Part shown: positions 1 to 9,690 of the stretch, piece after piece | How positions within the stretch are numbered: position 1 is the stretch's first letter | Layout: the number at the start of each line of letters is the position of its first letter | From: Eremophila alpestris peregrina | Lineage: Eukaryota > Chordata > Aves > Passeriformes > Alaudidae | Direction: 5' to 3' | Length of the DNA stretch: 64,000 bases | Assembly (NCBI GenBank): GCA_009792885.1 | Contig: WMCF01000201.1 | Coordinates: 75,134-139,133, forward strand | The notes under the pieces: model-generated | What the model was told of the DNA's origin: nothing | Seen by the model: the letters and a program-made list of their open reading frames with translations, nothing else | The model's database searches: none | Translations under genes and position numbers: made by a program

Positions 1-215
1 GCTCTGGCAGGCTGGCTTTAGGAGCAATAAAGATTCCTTGAAGCCCCCTACGAGAGACTCCCTCTTTACTAGAGTGACCATAGCCGTCTGCTGACTCGAG
101 TAGCCTGGGGACCTCAGAGAACCCACCCCGCCCGGACACACTGCCGTTGCGCTGCGGCGTGCACGAACCGGGAAGGGACTCGCCGCTCGCCGGCAGCTAC
201 GGCAGTTATGGTCCA
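1..215 (+). mobile_element. Right-hand (R-U5) part of an LTR cut by the window edge
   Basis: A polyadenylation signal AATAAA lies at 26-31. It is followed by about 180 bp of GC-rich, CpG-containing sequence that stops abruptly where AT-rich DNA begins near 220. This is the usual layout of the R-U5 end of an avian LTR. The 5' part lies outside the window, so family and target duplication cannot be checked. It could also be the end of an unrelated transcribed unit. Confidence 0.45.
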
Positions 216-2205
216 GTAGTATCAGCTACCAATTATCAATGAAGTCGTACAACACCTCATAGAGAAGTAGCTATGAGTTTACATGTCCATTTATAACCTT
301 CATGGACTGCAGGTTAGCCACCACTGTTTTCTAGAATATGGGGGCAGACAACTTGGGTTCCAGCCATTAATTTGAAATTAAGATTCTTTAGATAAGGGTA
401 GATAGAGCCACACTTTTTAAATACCTGTTGTGGTTTAGGAATGGTATTCCCCAATTTCGCATTTGCACCAAAACCCAGGCACCGCTCTACTCATTCCCAC
501 TCCCCCTCTCCATCTGGCAGATGGAGAGGAGAATTAGAGGCACAAAAAATAAATATAAAATAAGAACAATTTACTGGAAACAGCAATGAAATAAGAAAAC
601 AAATGGTAACAATCCTAATAACAGAAGTATACAAAATAGAGAATGATTCAGAAAATTCCTTCCCCCATCCTAGGCAATGAAGTGGTATTGAATAACTTCA
701 TGGTCCTAGCCATGCCTGCTCCTGTCTACTGGAAAAATTAGCCCTGTCCTAGCTGGAACCAGGACAATACTATAAACAGGAAATTTATTTAACCAAATAC
801 AATAATAACTATCCTTCTTCAGTATAGTATGCTATGTCTCTGTAATACGTAAAACCGATGGCTGTGTCCCAAGGAGCCTAAATTTTCGTCCAGTGATTCA
901 ATTCCTGGTTGCTTTTTACAACCCTACGTACTATCTCCAGTTTAAGAAAGATCCCTAAACTTTCATTATAATGTCAGCTGTACAAAAAGCTTTAAAGATT
1001 TGAATGGCTCATCTATGATTCACATAAATCATAGGTCTGGTAGTTACTCTTCTCAGGGAATATGATGTCTTCTTTTTAATTCATAATGACATGATCCAAA
1101 GAATAGACCCCAAAGAGTAGAATTTAACCTGCAAATTTAATTATGAAAGGGGGATGCAACAAGACAAAATTTTTTTATAAAACATCTTCCCTGTGGGTTG
1201 GGACATGTCTGCCTCCTGACTCCATCCAGGTACCCGATCCTATTTCAAACACCTGTGTCCTTTCCCTTCCATTCCAATTTATAAATCAAAATAATCTTTT
1301 TCTCCCTAGTTTAAATTAGGAATTAGGAAGATACATTCAATTTGCTATAATAAAATAGAACAGAGGAACAACATTGCCCAGAGTGAACATGAGACACAAA
1401 TCAGCCTGTTGTATTTTCCCAAAGCTTACATTCAACTCTGCTCAACAAACCAAAACTATAACTGTTGAATGAGGAGGAAAACTTCTAGCATAGTGACAAT
1501 TATAATGCACATGGGAATCGCCTTACCTACTTGTTCAATACTAAACTTCAGCATAGTATCCAGTCAAGAAAAATCTGGGATAAAACACAATGAAAGTCTT
1601 CATTGAAATCTGTTATAGGGATGGAGAATGTTTTAATAATTTCACTGCATCCTTGGTGCTCAGATTGTCTCATGGCTCTCACTGAAGACAATTGGGAAAA
1701 AAAAAAAACAAACAAAAACCTTCTTACAATTAGTCATTTCCTGTAGAAGTTTCTGAAAAGTTGCTTTTTGCCTACTGTTATGCCAGTCTTACACATGTAG
1801 AGATACTGGTAAATTATTGATGACAAGTGGCAGGAAGCTCTAGCATGAGCTGTTTCTAGGTTCATTGAGCCACCTGTGAAAGCCCTTAACTTCTTGACCA
1901 GAGCTTAGGAACCATTAACTGGTGCTGTCCCACACTTCTGGTCCACTTATGCTGACACAGCTTTGCACCATAGACTGACTTTGCACTGGTCTACAGTATG
2001 TCTTTTGCCATTACAGCCATTTCACTTGTTCAAACAATATGTATCACACACAGAGAATCTGTAGAAATCTGCATGGTTCTGGGACGGTAACAAGGGATCT
2101 CTAAAGTCTAGAGCAAGTCTTAGAACATGCCATTTATTGCAAGGGTCGTGGGTAACAAAGGGGGGGTTTACCCAAGCTGCCAGACATAGCTAAGAGTAAG
2201 CCCCA
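216..2205. other. AT-rich unique DNA, no feature recognised
   Basis: I see no convincing coding frame, RNA gene or LTR end here. Short A-rich tracts occur, for example near 1698-1725. It is probably intergenic or intronic DNA. Confidence 0.5.
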
Positions 2206-2368
2206 GAGAGAGAGAGAGAGCAGAGGAGAAAGCAAGCAAGCAGGAGGAAGAGCAGGAGCTTGTGTGTGTGTGTGTGGGTGTGTGTCTGTGTGTCTGTGTG
2301 TGTGTGTGTATGTGTGTGTGTGGTATGTGCATGTGTGTGGTTGTGTGCATATGTGTGTGTATGTGTCC
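2206..2368. repeat. AG tract followed by an imperfect TG microsatellite
   Basis: A short GA run (about 2206-2220) is followed from about 2259 by more than 100 bp of TG dinucleotides, interrupted by GG, CTG, TATG and CATG units. The open frames across it encode only Cys/Val or Thr/His strings and are a by-product of the repeat. Confidence 0.95.
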
Positions 2369-3418
2369 TTGTTACAATACATTATATCTTTCTCTGTGTG
2401 GAATATTACAATTTACAATAACCAATCAGTACAAGACACAAATCCCATACAATTTACATATAGCCTACAAGAGTTGCTACATTACCATACCATGTTACAT
2501 TTTAAACCTTAAAATCCACTTCCAAAAGCTCTTTTTTCTTCCTTGACACATTAGCACAGACCCTTCAACCTTTGGACTTCTAGCATTCCTTTACTTTCTT
2601 AGGGTATTGTTTAATCATGGGGATTTTCCTGTGGCGGGTGAGCCATTGTCTTTCTAGTTACTCAGTAACTATCTGCCTGGCATCTTAGAAATTGAAGTTG
2701 GCCCTAATTTCTACTCTGCTTATAGGTTTTATATTATCATGGTCTTTTTGCCAAACATAATTATTTATAAAGTTTCCCTATTTTTATCTTTTCCAACAGG
2801 AATCACCCTTCTGCTGGGAGGCCTCCATCTCCACTGAGGCTTTGTCAGCAGTGCTCCATCAGTTTAGAAAAAGGTATTTTCCCTAAAAGGATTCCCAGTT
2901 GACATGGCTGTGTCAGTCCAACTTTTTCTACTTTAAAATGTAGAGCAAGACAAAATTCTGTGATTAATTCCCTTTTATCCATTATAATTTCCATTTAAAT
3001 TCCCTTTCTTTGCTGTGTGTTTTTTCAGCCTGGAGAGTTTACATTTTCAGGCCTTTATCCCGAACCAGGAACTTTCGTTATAGTAAAGCTGGGATTAATG
3101 CATTACTTACTTTTCTTCGGAACATTATAAATACACCAAATTATTGCAAGATTCAAGATAAAATGAACAGTACAGACAAGAATATCCACTTTCTCAAAGC
3201 TACAAGCAGAAGATGTTGCCTACAACTACAGAAACCTGCTATGGCCAGGATACATCTACTTATTTACCTATGTCACCAGAATAGCTGACACATATCAAAT
3301 TCACAGATTGACAGATCTTCCTGATCTCACATTATTCCAAAAGCAACACCTCTGAAATGAAGTAAGGTACAGTGCTTTTCTCTCTTCAGTATGAAGAACA
3401 GAACTAAATCTAAAATAA
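2369..3418. other. Unique AT-rich DNA, no feature recognised
   Basis: No gene or repeat end is recognised between the microsatellite and LTR A1. A 92-codon frame at 3010-3288 has no recognisable domain and no supporting context. Confidence 0.45.
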
Positions 3419-3423
3419 GGGAT

Positions 3424-4276
3424 TGTCTTTGTTTGAAAGACAGGTGTCTGCCAGGGAAAAGCCAGAGCCCCCCTTGCAATGGAGAATGCAAGCCCCCTCC
3501 CTCCAAATTATTATAAATTTGAAATTAGGGGGCTTTCAGGCAAAAAGATGTGGGAATGGGAATAACAGTTTTTCACTAGTATATATAACAAAGCAAGCAA
3601 GCAAACAAACAGCTGCAGCATTAGTAATAAAAGAGAACCAAGAACCTTGAGGGGCTTTTGCTCCACAAAAAGCCTGGGACAGTCTGATCCCAGTGGCCCT
3701 AAGGGCATCAAGCTGGAACAGCAGAATATCCCGGGCTGGTGGATGAGGTAGACGGGAAGTTCTGCAGTGGTGGCTGGAACAGCAGCAAGGATGTCCCGGC
3801 AGGGCAGGGGGTGCAAGGTCACAGCATAGCCAAAAACCTCAAAGCAGTGCCGGAGAAGCAGCGGCGGTGGGACAGGGCCAGCCGTGCTCCAATAGGAGGG
3901 TGAGGCGAGCTCAGAATTCCCGGGCACATGAGCAGATGTAGTAGATTTCTCAGAACCGGAGTCGGTGGTCACAGAGAAAACTCCTCCCATCACAAGCAAA
4001 GCAACCTGGCTGTCCTCTCTCCCTGAATCCTGAGAGCACAAGTGACTGCCCCCCAGTCCCCGTCCATTTTCTGCACCCAAAATCTCCTGTTATCTTCCCC
4101 CTCTGAGGGAAACCTCCCAGAGACAAAAAAGAAGGTGTAGCCAGGTTCTCCCTTACCCTACCTGGCCACCTCTTTTGTCTTTGGTTAAGTACCAGTAAGT
4201 ACTCAGTATTTGGTGTCCTAGCAACTTAAGGGAAAAAATTCTATAACAAAAAAGAAACAAATCTAACCCCCCAGTA
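3424..4276 (-). mobile_element. Solo LTR, family A copy 1 (A1)
   Basis: This 853 bp block reads TGTCTTTG at its left end. It is flanked by GGGAT (3419-3423) and GGAAT (4277-4281), a 5-bp target duplication with one mismatch. It aligns along its length with 14867-15665 and, reversed, with 55591-56432. The sense strand is minus: an AGTAAA polyadenylation-type signal in all three copies sits about 130-170 bp before the CAAGACA-type end. A 5-bp duplication suits ERVL-like or some class II avian elements. The 189-codon antisense-looking frame inside it is not conserved as protein. Confidence 0.85.
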
Positions 4277-4616
4277 GGAATGTTATCCCTTACTCAAATT
4301 TCTTTCACAATAAGGGAATTTCTCTTTCAAGCTTGATCAAGTTTATAGTTATTTTGGATCATTCCTATGCCTACTCCAATATCATACAGATGTACAGGGG
4401 TAGCCTAACTGCATGACTCAGATTTTTGTGACTGCTTTTGCCTTTCTTTTCCAACACTTATTGAAAAAAATGCATTAAGTGGAGGAGAGACTGTCTAGAA
4501 AAAGAAACTTGGTAGACTTCTAAAGTTCTGTTTTAAACAGCCTCCATAAAAAAGGTACAACAAAATCTCAAACAACTCTAAATACACTAAAGACTATCTC
4601 TTGAGATCACTGTGTT

Positions 4617-4763
4617 GTTCACATAATCACAAAACATTCTGATTTGCGAAAGACCCACAAGGATCATCAAGTCCAGCTCTTAAGTGGCTGGTCCATACAG
4701 AGATTAAACATGCAACTTTGGTGTTATTAGCATCATGCTTTAACCAACGTCGTATTTATAGCT
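4617..4763 (-). mobile_element. tRNA-Ile-derived SINE with CR1-like tail
   Basis: Read on the minus strand, about 4763 to 4690 follows a tRNA-Ile(AAU) gene. It has the B-box-side arm around GGTTTAATCTCTGTATGG and the anticodon loop TGCTAATAAC, and it ends at the discriminator region near 4690. The following 70 bp (GATGATCCTTGTGGGTCTTT, then TTTTGTGATTATGTGA) resembles a CR1 3' end. A tRNA-Ile head joined to a CR1 tail is the known structure of the zebra finch SINE TguSINE1. The copy is old: many CpG sites of the tRNA are now TG or CA. It is not a functional tRNA gene. Confidence 0.75.
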
Positions 4764-4839
4764 TCACAGAATATCTGGAGACAAGTTATCAGGCCACCTT
4801 AGTTCAAGACAATTATATGGAGTGGAGACACCCAAATGA

Positions 4840-5050
4840 GCTACCTCCCCTTAGATTTAACCACTCACCTTTCACCAATAAGGAGACATGAATGGAAGAA
4901 GATATAAGTGAAAAAAGAGTAGTTTACTAGAAAACAAACAATAGCCAAAATAACAGCAATAACCACTAGACACAATGGTGCTGAAACCCTTGGACTGCCC
5001 AGGAAAAAGAAGGCAAGATGCTCGGTATCTTGGTTTAAGATCGTTTAAGG
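4840..5050 (-). mobile_element. Partial LTR of family L (R-U5 end)
   Basis: It contains the family L end seen at 5070-5230 and 49685-49890: CTCCCCTTAG, then AAGGAGA, then a 'GTTTACT' tract with A-rich sequence, then 'AATAACCACTAGACAC'. It stops within about 15 bp of the next, longer copy of the same family. The two may be separate insertions or a local duplication. Confidence 0.6.
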
Positions 5051-5055
5051 GAGAC

Positions 5056-6223
5056 ACTGTAACATGACTTATCTCCCCTTAGTTTTAACCAATCCCTTGC
5101 CACCCATAAGGAGAAATATGAGTAGATGTAAGTGGAAAAAAAAAGTTTACTGACAAACAGAACAGAAACAGGCAAAAAAATAACAGTAAATAATCATTAG
5201 ATACAAAATTGCTAAACTTCCCTGGGAGCAAAGAGAAACTTTAAATGGCAGTGACACCTCCTACCAAGATGGCTGCTCCACAGCCAAGTGTGTGGCTCAA
5301 AATACAAGGGGAAAAATAGCAGCAGCTCTCCCACCCTAACCCTTATCTCTCCAGCAGTAGAAATTCCATCAAAAAAGGCAGCTGGCACACTCCAGCAGCT
5401 GGTACTTAGTCAAGGGCTAGAACTCATGAAGAGGCTTTGCCATCCTCTAGGCAGGCAAGAGACAGCAAAGCAAGACAAAGCCAGCTGGGCTGGAGTGACT
5501 CCCTTCTTGCCTTGGCTGATCACTGTTTGTGAGCTGAAGACTGCACAGAGCACAGCTGCTCCACTCCCCTTCACACAATGTCCTGGCCACAGTCAAGCAC
5601 TACCAGAATTCATCTTGAAGCTGTCCAAGATGCAAATGAGGAACAAAAGAGCAGGAAAAAAACCCACAGAGCAGAGCCTTTGCCTTGAGCAAAGACCACA
5701 AGGCAAAAGAGGGTCTGGGAATCCGAGCAATCCCCCAAACCTATCACCCTGTCTTAAAAAGAAATAGTAATAATTTTGGGCACGGTTAGATACAGACTAC
5801 AATAACATTTTGGGTTACCCAGGATAGGGGGCCCCTCCTCCCCACATGGCGACCACTGTAGCATGCCACACAGAGCAGAAGACAAAGACAGTATGATGGA
5901 AAAACCCTCCCCCAAGATGGCAACCACCATTAACAGACTGGATGGACCAGAAGGCAAAGACAATATGGCAAAGAAGTCCCACATGGCTCAACCTTCCCCC
6001 TGGAACAAAAAACAGGGAGCTGTTCTGGTGGCAGATGGAATGTGTTGGCATTGCCTGGGGGGCTCCAGCCCTGGGGTATCAGCTCCCCTGCTTCCTTTTA
6101 ATGACCGTGGCCGTGTGTATGTGTGTCAGGTCAGTGCAGCTGCTCGCTGCCTTCTCCTGCCCCCTGCTGCACTCAGCTGGTGTCGGTGCTGCTGTCACGG
6201 GTCTCTGTCCCAAAGGGGAGGAG
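5056..6223 (-). mobile_element. Family L LTR, part 1 (split by ERV1)
   Basis: This block aligns with 49676-50088 (third copy). Its missing end lies on the other side of ERV1 at 9535-9685, which aligns with 50340-50393 (TTCACTCTGAAAC, then CAGCTT). The family has tandem U3-like units of about 60-75 bp containing ATGG...CAAAGACA...AAACCC (about 5868-5990; similar units at 49945-50055). A GAGAC pair at 5051-5055 and 9686-9690 may be its target duplication, but the left end would then be ACTGTAAC rather than TG, so the border is tentative. The 159-codon frame at 5288-5767 lies inside it and has no recognisable domain. Confidence 0.65.
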
Positions 6224-6519
6224 TGTCACCCTGAATTTTCTAAGCATTCTGATAAGTTGTAACTTGGAGTCAGTTTTCCCCATGTACTTTCATGTAAACA
6301 ACAGGTGCTGTTTTCCAGCTAGCTTGAATGTTTACATTCTTTTTAGGGGGATGGATTTCTTTGGCAAGCATGTGTATTAGCCAATGGGTGTGTAGAGGTG
6401 TTACCTCCATCAGCCTACCAGAACCTTTCATTACTTTGCATATATATATCTGAAATATCATTAAACCTCTCTCTTCCTCACTTCCTCCCTTGTCAGTGTG
6501 TCGTGTGACCTTGTTTGGT
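6224..6519 (+). mobile_element. ERV1 5' LTR (3' tip missing)
   Basis: It starts TGTCACCCTG and contains a CCAAT box (TTAGCCAATGGG, about 6379-6390), a TATA-like stretch (GCATATATATATC, near 6439) and ATTAAA (about 6460). It matches the 3' LTR up to TTGTTTGGT and then breaks: the 3' LTR continues ATCAGTGCGACA, whereas here the primer site follows almost at once. About 15 bp of U5 have been lost from this copy. Confidence 0.9.
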
Positions 6520-6520
6520 C

Positions 6521-6538
6521 TGGTGACCTCGGTGTGGA
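6521..6538 (+). promoter_or_regulatory. ERV1 primer binding site, tRNA-Trp-like
   Basis: TGGTGACCTCGGTGTGGA directly follows the 5' LTR. Its first eight bases fit the tRNA-Trp primer site used by avian alpharetroviruses, and about 13 of 18 positions agree overall. It is followed by CTGCAGGTAACT, which contains a possible leader splice donor (CAG/GTAACT near 6544). Confidence 0.7.
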
Positions 6539-6623
6539 ACTGCAGGTAACTGCTCGTTTTCTCGAGCCGGGGGAGGAGTCGGGAAAAAGCGTGCAAAGAT
6601 GATTATTATTCCGCCTGCGGACC

Positions 6624-7777
6624 ATGAATTTGCCTTGGAAATCTGGGAAATGGAGGTTGCTACAGGACCTCCAAAAAGTCAATGCTGTGGTGGAAGGCAT
6701 GGGGGTGTTGCAGGCTGGGATGCCATCACCTGCCATGCTCCCTTGCAGACTGGCCAGTCCTGATCGTGGATCTGAAGGACTGTTTTTTACGATCCCTCTG
6801 CATCCCGACGACCGGCCCAAGTTTGCATTCACAGTGCCAGCAATAATAATGCTGAGCCCGCACAGCAATATCAATGGAAGACCTTGCCTCAAGGATTTCG
6901 CAATTCGCCAGTCATTTGCCAGTGGTATGTGGCTCGAGCCCTGTCTGGAGTCCGCAAGCAGTTTCCTGGTGCCCATATCTACCATTATATAGACGACATC
7001 TTGGTGGCTGAGCCCACCCAGGACCAGCTGCTGAGGATACAGCCTCAGCTGCTCAGTGCCTTGCATTCTCATGGACTGCAGGTGGCCCCAGAAAAGGTTC
7101 AGCAACAATCTCCTTGGAAGTATTTGGGGGTAAAAATTCTGGAATGAACGGTCCAGCACCAAGAGGTGCAATTTGTACATTCGGTGAAAACACTGAATGA
7201 TGCCAAAAAATTGATAGGGGTCATCACATGACTGCGTCCCTACTTGGGACTGACCACTTCACAGCTGTCTCCTCTGTTTGACCTGTTGAAGGGAGACCCT
7301 GATCTGAAATCACCTCGCAGGTTGACCCCTGAGGCACGTCAAGTGCTGGACGAGGTTCAGCGAGCTGTCTCTGCTCGCCAAGTTTACCGCATTGATCCTT
7401 CCATTGATGTCACTGTCTTCGTCACCATTCCAGATCTGCATCCCACAGGCATCATTAGCCAATGGAATGATGAATGGTCTGATCCCTTGCACATTCTGGA
7501 ATGGGTTTTCCTGCCCCATCAGCTGCAGAAGACAGCGACCGCACTGTTTGAGTTGATTGCCCGCTTGATAAACAAATGCCGGCAACGCTGTCTCCAGCTG
7601 ATGGGCATGGACCCTGCAAAAATTGTACTCCCGGTACCGCGGGAGGACTTCGATTGGAGCTTGGCAAACAATGTCTCCCTGCAAAGTGTTCTAGAAAACT
7701 TCACAGGGCAGATCACCAATCATCTGCCCAGCCATAAAAGCTACTCCAAGTTGCAAAGAGCACAGAAATTTCTCTGA
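6624..7777 (+). pseudogene. pol: ERV1 pol: reverse transcriptase and connection domain, broken
   Basis: This stretch encoded the RNA/DNA-dependent polymerase that copies the retroviral genome. The reading starts inside the fingers (WRLLQDLQKVN near 6650). The palm follows, with TIPLHPDD (about 6790-6815) and the catalytic YIDD at 6986-6997, which is intact. Thumb and connection follow to 7777. The N-terminal part of the domain is missing. The frame changes more than once before about 6850, with a short out-of-frame stretch near 6750-6790 that hides the first catalytic aspartate region. Stops TGA interrupt it at 7145-7147 and 7229-7231, and the frame ends in TGA at 7775-7777. Motif order and spacing fit class II (alpha/beta-like) ERVs. 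It cannot make a full enzyme. Confidence 0.9.
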
Positions 7778-8205
7778 GGCCCACATTCATCCAGGAGCCT
7801 GTGCAAGGACCCACCGTCTTTACTGACGGTTCAGGAAGGACCGGGAAAGCCATTGTGACCAGGAGGGATGGATCTGAGTGGCAGGTTTTGGAGGGTCAAG
7901 AAGATGGATTAGCCCAGTTGGTGGAATTGAGGGCTGCTGTCATGGCATTTGAAAGGTTTTCCCAGGAACCTTTCAACTTGGTCACGGACTCCGCCTATGT
8001 GGCCAACATGGTGCAATGGTTGGGTTACTTGGTCCTGAAAGAGGTCAGTAACCCTGCCCTGTTTCATTTACTGAAAACTCTGTGGTGTGCCATCCAGGCC
8101 CGGGTTCATCCATATTTTGTGCTGCATGTGAGGAGTCATACCAATTTGCCAGGATTTGTAGCGGAAGGCAATGCGAGGGCTGACAAGCTAGCTAATCCTG
8201 CATAG
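7778..8205 (+). pseudogene. pol: ERV1 pol: RNase H domain
   Basis: The open frame 7801-8205 (134 codons) is a near-complete RNase H domain, which removes the RNA strand during reverse transcription. The four acidic positions are visible: Asp in TDGSG (7824-7826), Glu in ELRAA (near 7925), Asp in TDSAY (near 7985) and Asp in ARADKLA (near 8180). An SHTNLPG segment provides the usual histidine. It lies one frame away from the upstream reverse transcriptase, and its frame closes at TAG 8203-8205, before the integrase. This is the best preserved catalytic domain of the element. Confidence 0.88.
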
Positions 8206-9169
8206 GTAGCACCTCAGCCCCCCACACTCGCTCAGGCCAAGGCCTCACATGGGTTCTTCCACCAGAACGCACATACCTTGCAGAAGCAGGACGCCAACTG
8301 AGGATCATGAAATTGTCAAGGCGTGTGATGACTGTCATGCGCTCACTGCACCTTTGCCTGCAGGGGTCAACCCCAGAGACCTGAGGGCCCTGGAGCTTTG
8401 GCAGACCAATGTCACCCAGGTCGCCGAGTTTGGCCGGCTGAAGTATGTGCATGTCATGGTGGACACGTGCTCCTCTGCGATGTGGGCTTCTGCTCACACT
8501 GGGGAGAAAGCCCGTGATGTCATTGCCCACTGGAGGCAGGCTTTTGTTGTTCTAGGCATTCCACTCGCAGTGAAGACTGACCAGGGTCCTGCCTACACCT
8601 CGCAGCAGGTGAGGCAGTTCTTGCAGTTGTGGGGCGTGTCACACAAGCTTGGCATTCCTCATTCTCCAACTGGTCAAGCTATTGTAGAACACGCTCATGG
8701 TACGTTAAAGCAGGTTCTCCAAAAACAAAAACGGGGAATGCAGGGTGAAACCCCGCACAGTCTGTTGGAAAAGGCTTTGTATGTCATCAATCACCTCACA
8801 GTGCCACAGAATTCTAACAATCCTGTCATTTTGAACCATCATCTTTCGTTGCAGGCCTCGGACGAGACGCTGCAGCCTCGAGTGAAGGTTCGGGTGCGAA
8901 ATTTAGTCACCAAACAGTGGGAAGGTCCCTATGACCTTATAGCTTCAGGGCGTGGGTATGCATGCGTATCCACAGATACAGGGGCACGCTGGGTACCCTC
9001 AAAGTGTGTCCGTCCCGACCTGCGGCCACAGAGGCAGAATCAGGCCGACAAACAGGCTGGAGACTGTGACCAAATTGAAAGCCATCAGGTGGATGGACCA
9101 TCGAGTGATTACCCAGATGCAGACAATGAGAGTGATCACTCTGAAGACCCCTCCACAAGCAGACACTGA
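8206..9169 (+). pseudogene. pol: ERV1 pol: integrase, frameshifted and with a catalytic Asp changed to Asn
   Basis: Integrase joins viral DNA to the host chromosome. The zinc domain is split. The HH part (FFHQNAH, about 8252-8275) is in one frame, and the CxxC part (ACDDCHA, about 8321-8340) is in the main frame that runs 8249-9169. In the catalytic core the first position of the DD35E triad is Asn (AAT at 8408-8410, in LWQTNVT) where the family has Asp. The second Asp (8579-8581, KTDQG) and Glu (8687-8689, IVEHAHG) are present with exactly 35 residues between them. The C-terminal DNA-binding domain ends in WVPSKCVRP (near 9000), then an acidic Ser/Asp-rich tail of about 50 residues to the stop at 9167-9169. 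No env follows. Even without the frameshift, the D-to-N change should abolish activity. Confidence 0.9.
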
Positions 9170-9172
9170 ACA

Positions 9173-9226
9173 TTGTTCATTTTTCTTTTTCTTTTTTTCT
9201 TTTTTTTTAATGGAAAAAGGGTGAGA
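9173..9226 (+). promoter_or_regulatory. ERV1 U-rich box and polypurine tract
   Basis: A T-rich stretch (about 9178-9209) is followed by AATGGAAAAAGGGTGAGA ending at 9226, directly before the 3' LTR. This is the standard plus-strand priming site arrangement of retroviruses. Confidence 0.85.
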
Positions 9227-9534
9227 TGTCACCCTGAATTTTCTAAGCCTTCCGAAAAGTTGTAACTTGGAGTCAGTTTTTCCCATGGACTTTCATGTAA
9301 ACAACAGGTGCTGTTTTCCAGCTAGCTTGAATGTTTACATTCTTTTTAGGGGGATGGATTTCTTTGACAAGCATGTGTATTAGCCAATGGGTGTGTAGAG
9401 GTGTTACCTCCATCAGCCTACCAGAACCTTTCATTACTTTGCATATATATATCTGAAATATCATTAAACCTCTCTCTTCCTCACTTCCTCCCTTGTCAGC
9501 GTGTCGTGTGACCTTGTTTGGTATCAGTGCGACA
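9227..9534 (+). mobile_element. ERV1 3' LTR (complete)
   Basis: 308 bp from TGTCACCCTG to AGTGCGACA, followed by the GAGGAG duplication. It is complete, unlike the 5' copy, and defines the LTR ends of the family. It carries the same CCAAT, TATA-like and ATTAAA elements as the 5' LTR. Confidence 0.92.
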
Positions 9535-9685
9535 GAGGAGGGGGGAGAAGAAAGCTGACCCATGGAGCACTGAGGAACAGTGGCCCCAGCACCCACCAGT
9601 CCCATCTTGGTACGGCAGCTGCAGAAAGGTATTCACTCTGAAACAATTTAGGATTCGAAAATTCAGCTTGTCAGGTTTCTAATCA
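9535..9685 (-). mobile_element. Family L LTR, part 2 (right of ERV1)
   Basis: Continuation of the LTR interrupted at 6223. The block around ATTCACTCTGAAACAATTT (9629-9647) and the end CAGCTTGTCAGG match 50344-50380 in the other L copy. Confidence 0.6.
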
Positions 9686-9690
9686 GAGAC

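Larger units (their letters stand above)
6224..9534 (+). mobile_element. ERV1: compact class II-like provirus, pol only
   Basis: Two near-identical LTRs (6224-6519 and 9227-9534) enclose a tRNA-Trp-like primer site, a broken pol and a polypurine tract. GAGGAG at 6218-6223 and 9535-9540 is a perfect 6-bp target duplication, the length usual for alpha- and betaretrovirus-like integration. The shared 296 bp of the LTRs differ at about 7 positions by my count (about 2.4 percent), so the insertion is fairly young. There is no gag, protease or env: the leader runs into mid reverse transcriptase within about 100 bp, and pol stops about 60 bp before the 3' LTR. The element sits inside an older family L LTR. 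Confidence 0.92.

Noticed and set aside
2134..2546. Open frames with Cys/Val or Thr/His strings
   Set aside because: They are translations of the TG microsatellite in different frames.
3511..4080. 189-codon minus-strand frame, with similar frames at 15090-15524 and 55821-56246
   Set aside because: These are the family A LTR body. The frame is not conserved among the copies, and indels are not multiples of three.
4690..4763. A functional tRNA-Ile gene on the minus strand
   Set aside because: The acceptor stem is damaged, CpG sites are lost and it continues into a CR1 tail, so it is a SINE.
5051..9690. GAGAC pair as a firm target duplication of family L
   Set aside because: The left end would be ACTGTAAC instead of TG-type and the third copy does not support the border. 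Kept only as tentative.
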